Source: Caenimonas sedimenti | GTDB taxonomy: Bacteria > Pseudomonadota > Gammaproteobacteria > Burkholderiales > Burkholderiaceae_C | Length of the DNA: 64,000 bases | Reading direction: 5' to 3' | Assembly: GCF_007833165.1 (NCBI RefSeq) | Contig: NZ_VOBQ01000012.1 | Location: 1 to 64,000, forward strand | Shown: positions 16,853-25,182 of the stretch, piece by piece | Layout: every line of letters begins with the position of its first letter | How positions within the stretch are numbered: position 1 is the stretch's first letter | The notes under the pieces: model-generated | Database searches by the model: none | Told to the model about the DNA's origin: nothing | The model's input: the letters and a program-made list of their open reading frames with translations, nothing else | Position numbers and translations under genes: made by a program

Positions 16853-17446
16853 ATGTCCGCCTTGCCCTCCTCGCTGCCCGCCCCGCAGCCGCGCCGCCCC
16901 ATCCACACCCGCCGCATCGCCTTCGAAGGCTTCCTGCGCGAAGACGGCCTGTGGGACCTCGATTGCGAGCTGGTGGACACGAAAGCCGAGGACGTGCAGA
17001 TGCACGAGAAAGGCCTGCTGCCGGCGGGCGAGCCCGTGCACCACATGCGCATCCGCGTCACGGTCGACGACGGGCTGACGATTCGCGACATCCAGACCGT
17101 GACGCAGTCGGCGCCTTTCGGCGAATGCCAGAACGCCGCCGATGCGCCCATGCGCAAGCTGGTGGGCCTGACCATGGGCCCGGGCTGGCGCAAGGCGATC
17201 GAGGGGGCCATCGGCGGCACAGCCGGTTGTACACATTTGCGCGAGTTGATCTTCAACGCCGCGACCGCTGCCTTCCAGATGATCCCGGGTTACAAGGCGC
17301 GCAAGGAGCGCGTGCCCGGCGCCCCGCGGCCCATTCCGGAGAAGCCGCCCTTCTTCATGGGGCAGTGCATGGCGTGGGCCTTCGACGGCCCGGTGGTGCA
17401 GCGCGTCGCTCCGCACTTCTATCGCGGCGTCAAGAAGTCCGACTGA
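16853..17446 (+). CDS. DUF2889 domain protein
   Basis: A 197-residue cytoplasmic protein of unknown function that fits the DUF2889 family. Conserved-looking stretches are 'LREDGLWDLDCELVDTK' at about 27-43, 'QSAPFGECQNA' near 85 and a central 'AGCTHLRELIF' segment. No signal peptide or membrane segment. Pro/Arg-rich N-terminus. It is transcribed divergently from the UvrA2-like gene and convergently with the MATE gene; the two stop codons overlap by 17 bases. Confidence 0.75.
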   Translation: MSALPSSLPAPQPRRPIHTRRIAFEGFLREDGLWDLDCELVDTKAEDVQMHEKGLLPAGEPVHHMRIRVTVDDGLTIRDIQTVTQSAPFGECQNAADAPMRKLVGLTMGPGWRKAIEGAIGGTAGCTHLRELIFNAATAAFQMIPGYKARKERVPGAPRPIPEKPPFFMGQCMAWAFDGPVVQRVAPHFYRGVKKSD

Positions 17447-18812
17447 GTCCCGCGTTCGCTGCGACGGGGGCCGCACGCGGACCCCATGAGGTCAGGTGCA
17501 CACCGAGGGCGGTGACGCCGCCATAAAGCACCATGGCAGCACCCACCAGGCCGAACAGCGACCACAACCCGGCGCCCGCGGCCGCCAGCGCATGCCCGGC
17601 GCCCAGCACGAAAGCGAAGCGCAGGACCGAAGCCGTCACCGGCGCCACGACGTTGCCCGCGCCTTGCGCCGCGAAGTACAACGTGAGGCCGAGCCCGAAG
17701 AAGCCGAACCCCGGCCCGGCCCAGCGCAGGTAGCTGCGCGCCTGCTCCAGCACGGCCGGGTCGCTGCTGAACATCGCGGCCCACAAGTCGGGCGCGGCCA
17801 TGAACAGCAGCCCGACGCTTCCCAGCAATGCCGCCGACAGGCCGGCCGCTGCCCAGGCGACTTGCCGGGCGCGCGCCACTTGCCCCGCGCCCATGGCCAT
17901 GCCGACCATCGGCACGGCCGCCACGCCGACGGCGAAGGCGATGGGCACCAGCAGGAACTCGAGGCGCGAACCGACGGCGTAACCCGCCAGCGCGTCGTTG
18001 CCATGCGCGGCCACCAGCGACGTGACGACCAGCACGGTGCCGATCGTCAGGATCGGCGAGAGGCAGGCCAGCGCGCCCACCCGCAGGATGTCCTTGAACA
18101 GCGCCCACTGCAGCGGGATGCCGCGCAGCTTGAGCCGGATGCGCGAAGGTCCGCGCCGCACGTACCACCACAGCACCGCCGCCGCACCGTAGTAGGCAAT
18201 GACCTGTCCGAGGGCCACCCCGGGCATGCCCAGGCGCGGCACGCCCGCCAACCCCAGGCCCAGGACGGCGCCCAGGATCACCTGCACGATGGCAACCGCC
18301 AGGATGCCGCCCGAGGGGATGCGCATGTTGCCCGTGCCGCGGGCGACCGAGATCAGCGTGTTGAACAGCCAGATGGCGGGCGTGGCCGCGAAGACCCAGA
18401 GGCCGTACTCCACCGCGACCGCGAGCACGTCGCCGCGGCCGCCCAGCGCATGGAAGATGGCGGCGCCCGACGCCCACAGCAGCAGCGTGAACCCCAGCCC
18501 GGCGGCGAGCCCGATGCACACCGCATGCAGCGCCAAGGCCTGCGCGCGCGCCGGCTGGCCCGCGCCCAGCGCCCGGGCGATGGCGGACGAGACGCCACCC
18601 CCCATGGCGCCCGCGGAGAACATCTGCATCAGCATCACCAGCGGGAACACCAACGCCATGGCGGCCAGCGCGGTCTTGCCGAGCAGGCCGACGTAGACGG
18701 TCTCACCGATCCCGACGGCGGTGGCCGCGGCCATCGCGAAGACGTTCGGGATGGCGAGGCGGACCAGCGTTGGCAGGATGGGGCCGTGGAGGAGGTCGGG
18801 GGGAGTGGACAT
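17430..18812 (-). CDS. MATE-family multidrug/cation efflux transporter
   Basis: A 460-residue inner-membrane transporter with about 12 hydrophobic segments in two homologous halves. It would export drugs or metabolites in exchange for Na+ or H+. Signature stretches are 'IPNVFAMAAATAVGIGETVY' in helix 1, 'SAIARALGAGQ' after helix 2 and 'GYAVGSRLEFLLVPIAFAVG' in the second half. ATG at 18812 begins the polar N-terminus directly before helix 1; the frame stays open upstream through a repeat but has no membrane-protein character there. The substrate is not predictable. Confidence 0.88.
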   Translation of the reverse strand: MSTPPDLLHGPILPTLVRLAIPNVFAMAAATAVGIGETVYVGLLGKTALAAMALVFPLVMLMQMFSAGAMGGGVSSAIARALGAGQPARAQALALHAVCIGLAAGLGFTLLLWASGAAIFHALGGRGDVLAVAVEYGLWVFAATPAIWLFNTLISVARGTGNMRIPSGGILAVAIVQVILGAVLGLGLAGVPRLGMPGVALGQVIAYYGAAAVLWWYVRRGPSRIRLKLRGIPLQWALFKDILRVGALACLSPILTIGTVLVVTSLVAAHGNDALAGYAVGSRLEFLLVPIAFAVGVAAVPMVGMAMGAGQVARARQVAWAAAGLSAALLGSVGLLFMAAPDLWAAMFSSDPAVLEQARSYLRWAGPGFGFFGLGLTLYFAAQGAGNVVAPVTASVLRFAFVLGAGHALAAAGAGLWSLFGLVGAAMVLYGGVTALGVHLTSWGPRAAPVAANAGLSRTS

Positions 18813-18820
18813 GGAAAATT

Positions 18821-18901
18821 CGTCATTCCCGCGGAGGCGGGAATCCAGGGCTCCCGGATTGAAGACAGGAGCTCTGGATTCCCGCCCGCGCGGGAATGAC
18901 G
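18821..18901. repeat. intergenic inverted-pair repeat, family B
   Basis: An 81-base element between the MATE gene start and the sigma-factor stop. The left arm begins CGTCATTCCCGCGGAGGCGG and the complement of the right arm begins CGTCATTCCCGCGCGGGCGG, both running into GAATCCAG. It has the same layout as the element at 10649, with slightly different stem sequence. Confidence 0.85.
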
Positions 18902-18940
18902 GGATTGAATCAGGAACCGAAAGCCCCTGCGGTGCGCTTT

Positions 18941-20221
18941 TCAGTTCCGCGCTGCAGTCATGGCGTCGGCGCGCGCGGTGAGCAGCTCGCGTTCGCGCGC
19001 GTTGCCGGCCAACTGCGCGGCGCGCAGGAACTCCTCCCGCGCCTCGGCATGGCGCCCCAGCTTGGCGAGCAGGTCGCCGCGCACGCTGGGCAGCCACTGG
19101 TAGTTGCGCAACGACTTGTCGCCCTGCAACGCATCGATGATCTCGAGCCCGGCCGCCGGGCCGAAGGCCATTCCCACGGCAACGGCGCGATTCAGTTCGA
19201 CGACGGGCGAAGGCGCGACCTGCGCCAGCGCGTCGTAGAGCGCCGCGATGCGCTGCCAGTCCGTCTGCTCCGCGGTCGGCGCGCGGGCGTGGCAAGCGGC
19301 GATGGCCGCCTGCAGCGCATAGATGCCGAGCGTCCCGCCCAGCGCCTCGGCCCGTTCCAGCGCCGCGAGCCCGCGCCGGATCAGCAGGTGGTCCCAGCGG
19401 CCGCGGTCCTGGTCCGTCAGCAGGATGGGCCGGCCCTGCGCGTCGGTGCGCGCGGCGAGGCGCGACGACTGCAACTCCATCAGTGCCACCAGCCCATGCA
19501 CTTCCGACGCCTGCGGCGCGATCTCGGCCAGCATGCGGCCGAGCCGCACCGCTTCCTGCGCCAGCGCTGGCCGCATCCAGTCCTCGCCCGCCGTCGCCGT
19601 GTAGCCTTCATTGAAGACGAGGTAGATGACTTCCAGCACCGAGGCCAGCCGCTCCGCCAGGTCGGGTCCGCGCGGCACTTCGTAGGGCACGCGGGCCTCG
19701 CTCAGGGTGCGCTTGGCGCGCACGATGCGCTGCGCGATCGTCGCCTCTGGCACCAGGTAGGCGCGCGCAATCTCGTGCGTCGTCAGGCCACCCAGCAGCT
19801 TCAGGGTGAGGGCCACGCGCGCTTCGGTCGACAGGATCGGATGGCAGGCCGTGAAGATCAGCCGCAGCAGGTCATCGCCGATGTCGTCCTGGCGCGCCGC
19901 GTCCAGCGCATCGACGAAGTCAGGCACGACGAGCGCCTCCTGCGCTTCGAGGTCCAGGCCGAGTTCCTCGAGCTTCTCGCCCTGCATCTTGCGGTGCCGC
20001 AGGTGATCGAGCGCGCGCCGCTTGCCGGTGGTCATCAGCCAGGCGCCCGGCTTGTCGGGCACGCCTTCGCGCGGCCAGTGTTCCAGCGCCGCCACCAGGG
20101 CGTCCTGCGCGAGCTCCTCCGCCACCCCGATGTCGCGGGTCATGCGCGCGATGGTGGCGACGATCTTCGCGGATTCGATCCGCCAGACCGCCGCGATCGC
20201 CTGGTGGGTGGCGGAGTGCAT
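18941..20221 (-). CDS. ECF RNA polymerase sigma factor, ECF42-like, with long C-terminal extension
   Basis: A 426-residue sigma factor. Sigma-2 covers about 15-90 ('ELAQDALVAALEHW') and sigma-4 about 115-175 ('GGLTTHEIARAYLVPEATIA'). It is followed by a 250-residue helical extension starting 'LASVLEVIYLVFNEGYTA', typical of ECF41/42 proteins, in which the extension takes the regulatory part of a missing anti-sigma factor. Two DGPF/YciI genes upstream on the same strand are the known companions of ECF42. It is the last gene of the run from 22082; the start overlaps no other gene and lies six bases after the VOC stop. Confidence 0.9.
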   Translation of the reverse strand: MHSATHQAIAAVWRIESAKIVATIARMTRDIGVAEELAQDALVAALEHWPREGVPDKPGAWLMTTGKRRALDHLRHRKMQGEKLEELGLDLEAQEALVVPDFVDALDAARQDDIGDDLLRLIFTACHPILSTEARVALTLKLLGGLTTHEIARAYLVPEATIAQRIVRAKRTLSEARVPYEVPRGPDLAERLASVLEVIYLVFNEGYTATAGEDWMRPALAQEAVRLGRMLAEIAPQASEVHGLVALMELQSSRLAARTDAQGRPILLTDQDRGRWDHLLIRRGLAALERAEALGGTLGIYALQAAIAACHARAPTAEQTDWQRIAALYDALAQVAPSPVVELNRAVAVGMAFGPAAGLEIIDALQGDKSLRNYQWLPSVRGDLLAKLGRHAEAREEFLRAAQLAGNARERELLTARADAMTAARN

Positions 20222-20227
20222 GGCCGG

Positions 20228-20641
20228 TCACATCTGCGGAGGCGTGGCGGCAGGATCCATGTACATCACTTCCCAGATGTGGCCATCCAGGTCCTCGAAA
20301 CCGTGCTGGTACATGAAGCCGTGGTCATTCGAAGTACCGTGCGGCTTGCCGCCGGCCGCCACCGCCTTCTTCACCATGTCGTCCACCTCGGCGCGGCTTT
20401 CGCACGACAGGCAGATCAGCACCTCGGTGGTCTTGGTGGCGTCGGCGATCGACTTCTTGATGAAGGACTGGAAGAACGGTTCGACCAGCAGCATGGCGTA
20501 GTTGCTGCCCTCGCTGATGACCATGCAGGCCCCCTGCTCGTTGGTGAACTGCGGGTTGAACGTGAAGCCCAGCTTGCCGAAGAAGGCTTGCGACTTCTCC
20601 ATGTTCTTGATGGGCAGGTTGACGAAGATCTGGCGTGCCAT
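20228..20641 (-). CDS. VOC-family (glyoxalase/bleomycin-resistance-like) protein
   Basis: A 137-residue protein with two beta-alpha-beta-beta-beta modules of the vicinal oxygen chelate fold. 'IFVNLPIKNMEKSQAFFGKL' starts module 1 and 'GFEDLDGHIWEVMYMDP' closes module 2, with the usual D-x-x-G-H-x-W-E end. The PhnB/YaeR-like form often has an unknown substrate. It is embedded in the ECF42 operon between the SRPBCC gene and the sigma gene, so it is likely part of the same stress or detoxification response. Confidence 0.85.
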   Translation of the reverse strand: MARQIFVNLPIKNMEKSQAFFGKLGFTFNPQFTNEQGACMVISEGSNYAMLLVEPFFQSFIKKSIADATKTTEVLICLSCESRAEVDDMVKKAVAAGGKPHGTSNDHGFMYQHGFEDLDGHIWEVMYMDPAATPPQM

Positions 20642-20672
20642 GATGTTTTGTTCCTTGGTGGCGTTGGGTGGT

Positions 20673-21200
20673 TCAGGCGCGTTCGGCGCGCGCCTTCAGG
20701 TCGGCCAGGCCCGCTTCGAAATCTCGGCCGATCATCTTGTCCATGTTGAAGACCAGGCCCACCAGCTTGCCGATGTAGGGGCTGGGGCCGTGCATCGCCC
20801 ACGTGACTTCGGTCTCCTTCCCCTGCGGGACCAGGCTGAATTCGATCACGTTGTGGCCTTCCATCGGCTCGCGCATGTCGAGCTTCATGGTGATCTTTTC
20901 CGGCGTGGAGCCGGTGATCTCCACGCTGCCCTTGCCGACCTGGCCGTTGCCGTCGAAGTCGTAGGCCGCGCCCGGGCCGGCGGCCGGGCCGCGGTACGTG
21001 CCCTTGATGCTGGGGTCCTTCTTGACGAAGGGGCTCCAGCTGTTCATCTGCTGGACGTTGTTGATCCATGCGTGGATGGTGGCCGGCGGCGCCGCGATGC
21101 GCACGCTGCGCTGCACGCGGAAGGTGTCGGGGCGGAACGCGGCAGCGATCAGCACGAGGCCGATGCCGGCGACGGCGATGAGGGCGATGGTCTTGAGCAT
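20673..21200 (-). CDS. SRPBCC (START-like) family protein with N-terminal membrane anchor
   Basis: A 175-residue protein. Residues 2-22 are hydrophobic ('LKTIALIAVAGIGLVLIAAA') and probably anchor it in the inner membrane. 'VQRSVRIAAPPATIHAWINN' opens the START/polyketide-cyclase-like fold, which makes a ligand pocket; 'NSWSPFVKKDPSIKGTY' follows. The role is unknown; such proteins are frequent in ECF operons with VOC and DGPF genes. It lies seven bases downstream of the YciI gene. Confidence 0.8.
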   Translation of the reverse strand: MLKTIALIAVAGIGLVLIAAAFRPDTFRVQRSVRIAAPPATIHAWINNVQQMNSWSPFVKKDPSIKGTYRGPAAGPGAAYDFDGNGQVGKGSVEITGSTPEKITMKLDMREPMEGHNVIEFSLVPQGKETEVTWAMHGPSPYIGKLVGLVFNMDKMIGRDFEAGLADLKARAERA

Positions 21201-21207
21201 GGCGGCC

Positions 21208-21633
21208 TCACTTCATCCCGAGTTCGCGGAATTTCTCGATCTCGCTGTCGGAAGCGATGCCCTGGAAGTCCTCCATGTCGTACAGCTGCCGGACTTCGAT
21301 CTCGGCCGGCTGGTCGAAGCCCACCGGGTTCGGGAAGCGGCGCGTCCACTCCAGCGCCTCCTCGCGGGAGCGCACCTGGATCAGCGTGTAGCCGGCGATC
21401 AGTTCCTTTGATTCGGCGAAGGGCCCGTCGACCACGGTGCGTTTTCCATCCGGCGCGTAGCGGATGCGCCAGCCCTTGCTGCTGGGGTGCAGGCCGGATC
21501 CGTCCAGCAGGACGCCGGCCTTGGCCAGGTCTTCGTGGTAGACGCGCATGGCCTCGAACATCTTGTCGCTGTCCTCGGGCCAGCGTCCGGCCTCGCTGTC
21601 GGGCGTGGCCTTGACGATGATCATGAATCGCAT
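21208..21633 (-). CDS. YciI/DGPF-domain protein
   Basis: A 141-residue protein of the YCII-related (DGPF) family with the motif 'VDGPFAESKELIAGY' near residue 70. The fold is a ferredoxin-like dimer; some members act as chlorohydrolases or dioxygenase-like enzymes, but most, including those beside ECF42 sigma factors, have no assigned reaction. ATG at 21633 is preceded by AAGGAGAG. It is the second gene of the ECF42 run. Confidence 0.88.
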   Translation of the reverse strand: MRFMIIVKATPDSEAGRWPEDSDKMFEAMRVYHEDLAKAGVLLDGSGLHPSSKGWRIRYAPDGKRTVVDGPFAESKELIAGYTLIQVRSREEALEWTRRFPNPVGFDQPAEIEVRQLYDMEDFQGIASDSEIEKFRELGMK

Positions 21634-21725
21634 GGTGGCTCTCCTTGTGGTGTGCGGCTTCTACCTGCACGACGAAGGAGACCGGGCGGAATCGACGAGA
21701 TGCCGATCGGAGAAAACCCGTAAGA

Positions 21726-22082
21726 CTATACGTAGCAGGGCGCCGTTTCGCGCACTTCGACCGTCGCCCATTCCGCGGCCGGGCAGCGCCTGGCGATCGC
21801 CAGCGCCTCCTCGCGCGTCTTGACGTTCAGGAGATAGAAGCCACCGACCATTTCCTTGGCCTCGGCGAACGGCCCATCGACCACGGAAGCCTTGCCGCCA
21901 CGGACCTGCACGCGCGTGGCCCCGGCGTCCTGGTTGGCCAACGACTCGACAGCCAGCAGCACGTCCTGCGTGCGCAGCTCGTCGCCGAAGCGGACCATGC
22001 GTTCGAACACTGCTTCCCCTTCGGCGCGGCTGCGCGTGGCGCGCTGGCCGAGGGGCTCGTGGATGAGGAGCATGTAGGGCAT
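21726..22082 (-). CDS. YciI/DGPF-domain protein (second copy)
   Basis: A 118-residue YCII-related protein with 'VDGPFAEAKEMVGGFYLLN' near residues 72-90, only distantly similar to its neighbour at 21208. It begins the ECF42 gene run. The 92-base gap to the next gene could hold a second promoter. DGPF proteins are the hallmark partners of ECF42 sigma factors; their molecular role is unknown. Confidence 0.85.
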   Translation of the reverse strand: MPYMLLIHEPLGQRATRSRAEGEAVFERMVRFGDELRTQDVLLAVESLANQDAGATRVQVRGGKASVVDGPFAEAKEMVGGFYLLNVKTREEALAIARRCPAAEWATVEVRETAPCYV

Positions 22083-22096
22083 GCGCCGGATGATAG

Positions 22097-22549
22097 CTAG
22101 GCTGCGGATCCTTCGCGCCGCAGGCGTGTCAGCAGGGTCAGCAGTTCGCGCAGTTCCTCGACCGCCGCTTCCAGCTCGACCAGGCCATAGCCCTGTTGCT
22201 GCTTCTCGCCGCCCGCCAGGGTGACGACGCTCACGACGTTGCCGCTGCGCGCGTCCGGGACCCAGCGGCCGCCCGCGTTGTCGTTGCGTACCAGCGGCGA
22301 GGCCTTGCAGCGCTCGATCCAGGCCTGGTAGCCGCCCCGCAGCTCACCGATCGGCATGCCACGCACCTGCGTCTGCAGGCGCTCCAGCTTCGCGATGAAA
22401 CTCGAAGGCTCCGCGCTGTCCATCGGCAGGCCCAGATGCAGGTCCAGCCGTGCCAGCGCGAACATGCCCAGGCCCAGCAGCATGGCCGCGGCCCGCTCCG
22501 GTGGCTCCGTGCGGGCCAGCAGGTCGCTGGAAATCTCGTGGTCGTACAC
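22097..22549 (-). CDS. hypothetical protein
   Basis: A protein of about 150 residues that I do not recognise. It is helix rich: a hydrophobic stretch 'AAAMLLGLGMFALARLDLHL' near 20-39, a polar middle and a C-terminal Leu/Glu coiled-coil-like region ('ELEAAVEELRELLTLLTRL'). The start is uncertain: GTG at 22549 has GGAAGG 12 bases upstream; other in-frame starts are possible. It lies between the ECF42 run and the OsmC gene on the same strand, without overlap. Confidence 0.5.
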   Translation of the reverse strand: MYDHEISSDLLARTEPPERAAAMLLGLGMFALARLDLHLGLPMDSAEPSSFIAKLERLQTQVRGMPIGELRGGYQAWIERCKASPLVRNDNAGGRWVPDARSGNVVSVVTLAGGEKQQQGYGLVELEAAVEELRELLTLLTRLRREGSAA

Positions 22550-22605
22550 GCTCAAGGAGGTCCTTCCAAAGTCCTGGAAGGATTGTCCGCCCACCGAAAG
22601 AAACA

Positions 22606-23142
22606 CTATGTGACATTTGCCGCGTGCGCCGCGGTTTCGACTTCCACTGACACCGCGACTGCACGCTTCAGCGCATCCCCGACCGGCGAATGGGACTCGG
22701 CCCAGTCGACGATCGCGTGCAATTGTTCCGCCGGCACGCCATCGGCGGCGATGCGCACACGCACGCGCATGTCCAACGGCCCGGGCCAGCCGCCCTCGGC
22801 GCCGCCGAGCATCACGCGGTTGTCGGAGCGGCTCTCCACGGTCACCTCGAGCTGCGTGAGCGTCACACCGAGCTGCGCCGCGCGCAACGCGATCATGGTG
22901 GCGTCGCAAGTCGCGAGCGCGGCGCGCAGGAACCAGCCCGACGTGGGAGCCGATGCGCCGCCGCCCAAAGGCACCGGCATGTCGGTGACCAGCACCGCGC
23001 CGTTCGGTCCCTCGGCGCGGCAGCGCAGCCCCTGCTCCACGACAGCAGTGGCGGGTCGGTCGTTGCCGACCGCCTGCTCGGGATGCTGGGCATAGTGCTG
23101 CAGCACCCCGGCCAGGCCTTGCCGGATGGCTTGCTGCGTCAC
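22606..23142 (-). CDS. OsmC/Ohr-family protein
   Basis: A 178-residue OsmC-like protein, a family of thiol-dependent hydroperoxide reductases and related proteins. 'LGGGASAPTSGWFLRAALATC' holds the first conserved helix with the C-terminal Cys of that string, and 'WAESHSPVGDALKRAV' matches the second half. Only one obvious active-site Cys position is kept (Cys in 'LATCDAT'); the classic second cysteine helix reads 'ESHSPVGD', so peroxidase activity is uncertain. The GTG start overlaps the upstream haloperoxidase-like stop (GTGA). Confidence 0.8.
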   Translation of the reverse strand: MTQQAIRQGLAGVLQHYAQHPEQAVGNDRPATAVVEQGLRCRAEGPNGAVLVTDMPVPLGGGASAPTSGWFLRAALATCDATMIALRAAQLGVTLTQLEVTVESRSDNRVMLGGAEGGWPGPLDMRVRVRIAADGVPAEQLHAIVDWAESHSPVGDALKRAVAVSVEVETAAHAANVT

Positions 23143-24338
23143 TGCGCCACCGCGGCCACGGCCGCCGCGCCGAAGTGCTTGCGCACCGCGGCTTCGCCCA
23201 CCTTGCGGCCCATCGCCAGGCCGGCGTCGGTCGAGAAGCGATAGTGGATGCCTTCATAGACGCGGGCCTGCGCCACTTCATTCATGAAGTCGTCGATGCG
23301 GGTCCAGCGGCGCGTGACGCCCTTGGCGCTGGGGCTGGTGGTGCTGAGCGCCGGCACGGCCGCGCCGAGCGTTTCCGCCTTCAGCACGGTGCCGACGGCG
23401 GCGGCCAGGATGCTGTGCGCGCTGGGGTACTCGGGGTGCAGCGGCGCGTCGATCAAAGGCGCCCAGCCGGCGTCGCGCTCGGTGGCGTCGTTGCCGTCGG
23501 CGTCGCCATTGCGGATGGCCGTGATGGGGCGCCAGAAGTTGTAGTGGTACTTGGAATCCCAGACGGCGATCATCGCGTCGTCCATCGCCTGCGCTGCCGC
23601 GGCGAACAGGCGCGCGTTCTGCAGCACGTCACGGCCGGGCGCCTGGGCGACGGAGCGCACCACGCCGTTGTAGATGGGCGGCAGCGAGAACTCCCAGAAG
23701 CGGCCGATCTCGGTCTGCTCCGCGTTCCGCACGGTGCTCGTGCGGCTGCCGAAGGTCTTCACTTCGTTGAAATCGCGCGCCCATTCGGGGCTGGTCAGCG
23801 CGGGCGGCGGCGGCGCGCGGAACTGGTCGGGCTTGGCCAGCACCCAGGTCTTGCGCTGCGGCCATTGCGGCACCGCCGGGACCGCGGTCGGCACGTAGGC
23901 GCCGGGCGCGGTCGCCGGGCGATAGCGCTCGGCAGCGGTTGCGCCATCGTCGGCACGCGCGGCCAGCACGGCGGCGGCGGCCTTCTCGCCGGCCTCGATG
24001 CCCGCCACCTTGGCGGGGCCATCGGCGATGGCGGCCAGCGCCGCCTGGTAGGCGGTGCCGACGGCGGCCTCCTGCGCCGGCATCAGCTTCGCCAGGGTCG
24101 CCCGGTGCGCGGCGGCCACGGCGGCGTCGGCGGAAGCACCCGGCGCGCGGTTGTTCAGCGCGTCGAACACGGCGGTCTGCACGATGGCGGAGATGCGGAT
24201 GGCCGGCGGCGTGCCCAGGCGCGCCTCGATCATCCAGTCCCCCGTGCGGGTGTTCCAGTCGGTCACGGCGTCGGCTTGCGCGCCGTGGAAGGTGGCCAGC
24301 AGCGAGGCAGCCAAGGCAATGCGGGAGAGAGTTTTCAT
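23139..24338 (-). CDS. vanadium-dependent haloperoxidase-like / PAP2 phosphatase-superfamily protein
   Basis: A 399-residue secreted protein. Residues 1-22 form a signal peptide ('MKTLSRIALAASLLATFHGA'). Residues that in this superfamily bind vanadate or phosphate can be seen: 'KYHYNFWRPITAIR' (Lys and Arg-Pro), 'PEYPSAHS' (Ser, His) and 'GIHYRFSTDAG' (His near the C-terminus). It may be a haloperoxidase or an acid phosphatase; the sequence does not decide. ATG at 24338 starts the signal peptide; the nine codons upstream are not needed. Coupled to the OsmC gene downstream. Confidence 0.82.
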   Translation of the reverse strand: MKTLSRIALAASLLATFHGAQADAVTDWNTRTGDWMIEARLGTPPAIRISAIVQTAVFDALNNRAPGASADAAVAAAHRATLAKLMPAQEAAVGTAYQAALAAIADGPAKVAGIEAGEKAAAAVLAARADDGATAAERYRPATAPGAYVPTAVPAVPQWPQRKTWVLAKPDQFRAPPPPALTSPEWARDFNEVKTFGSRTSTVRNAEQTEIGRFWEFSLPPIYNGVVRSVAQAPGRDVLQNARLFAAAAQAMDDAMIAVWDSKYHYNFWRPITAIRNGDADGNDATERDAGWAPLIDAPLHPEYPSAHSILAAAVGTVLKAETLGAAVPALSTTSPSAKGVTRRWTRIDDFMNEVAQARVYEGIHYRFSTDAGLAMGRKVGEAAVRKHFGAAAVAAVAQ

Positions 24339-24342
24339 GATT

Positions 24343-25173
24343 TCAGTGGTCCAGGGGTTGGTCAAGTTGATGAAGGAAATGGGCGATGGCGGCGTTCACC
24401 GGTTCGGGGTCCGTCACCGGACCCATGTGGCCGAGGCCGGCGAACTCCTGCCGTTTCAGGTTGGGCAGGTGGCGCGCGAGCACGCGCAGCACACCGAGCG
24501 CGGAAGCCGTCGTGCGCGAGCCCGACAGGCACAGCACCGGGATGTGCAACGCGCGCAGGTCGTTGGCGGGTATCCGCGAGCGGAACAGCGCGTGCTCCCA
24601 GCGCCGCACGTGGACGATGCTGGCCGCGAGTGAACGCTTCTGCTCCTCGCGCATGGCGTCCCAGGTGCCGGTGCCGCTCCAGTAGTCGAAGAAGGCGCGC
24701 GCGGCCGCTTCCGTGTCGTGCCGGTCCAGCGCGTCCGACGCGGCAGCACAGGCGTTGCGGATGCCGTCGGCCGCGTTTGGCGGCGCCGACTCCTCGTCGA
24801 GCAGCGCGAACAGCGTGGGCTCGTACAGCACCAGCGCGCGCACCCGCTTCGGATGCCGCAGCGCTGCCAGCAGCGCGACCGCCGCGCCCTAGGAGTGGCC
24901 GACGACGACGGCCGGTTCATCGGAGACCGCCAGCAGCGGCTCGATGAGTTCCAGCTCGTCCTGCAGCCGGATCACCCGGTCCGAATGCCAGTCTGGGCTG
25001 CGGCCGGAGCCGTACAGGTCCGGGGCCAGCACCCGATAGCGCGGCGCCAGGCGGTCCATCAGGCCGCGCCACTGCCCCGAGCTGCCCGCGTTGCAATGCA
25101 GGCACAGCACCGGCGGGCCTTCGCCCTGGATGCGCACGTGCGGCTGGGCGCGCGGATTCTTCGAAAGCAGCAT
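24343..25173 (-). pseudogene. alpha/beta hydrolase interrupted by an in-frame amber codon at the nucleophile
   Basis: One continuous reading frame of about 277 codons encodes a complete alpha/beta hydrolase apart from a TAG at 24889-24891. Upstream: 'LCLHCNAGSSGQW' (oxyanion loop) and 'VVVGHS' (nucleophile Ser). Downstream in the same frame: 'GAAVALLAAL', 'VLCLSGSRTTASALG' (acid region) and 'GLGHMGPVTDPEPV' (catalytic His). The TAG replaces the residue right after the catalytic Ser in G-H-S-x-G, where Tyr, Gln or Met is usual; CAG to TAG or TAC to TAG would each need one change. No other lesion is seen, so the change is recent, a sequencing error, or read through. Confidence 0.8.
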
Positions 25174-25182
25174 GGCGTGGCT

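Noticed and set aside
24343-25173. Two separate hydrolase genes (24343-24843 and 24889-25173)
   Set aside because: Both parts are in the same frame, separated only by one TAG, and together give one normal-length hydrolase.
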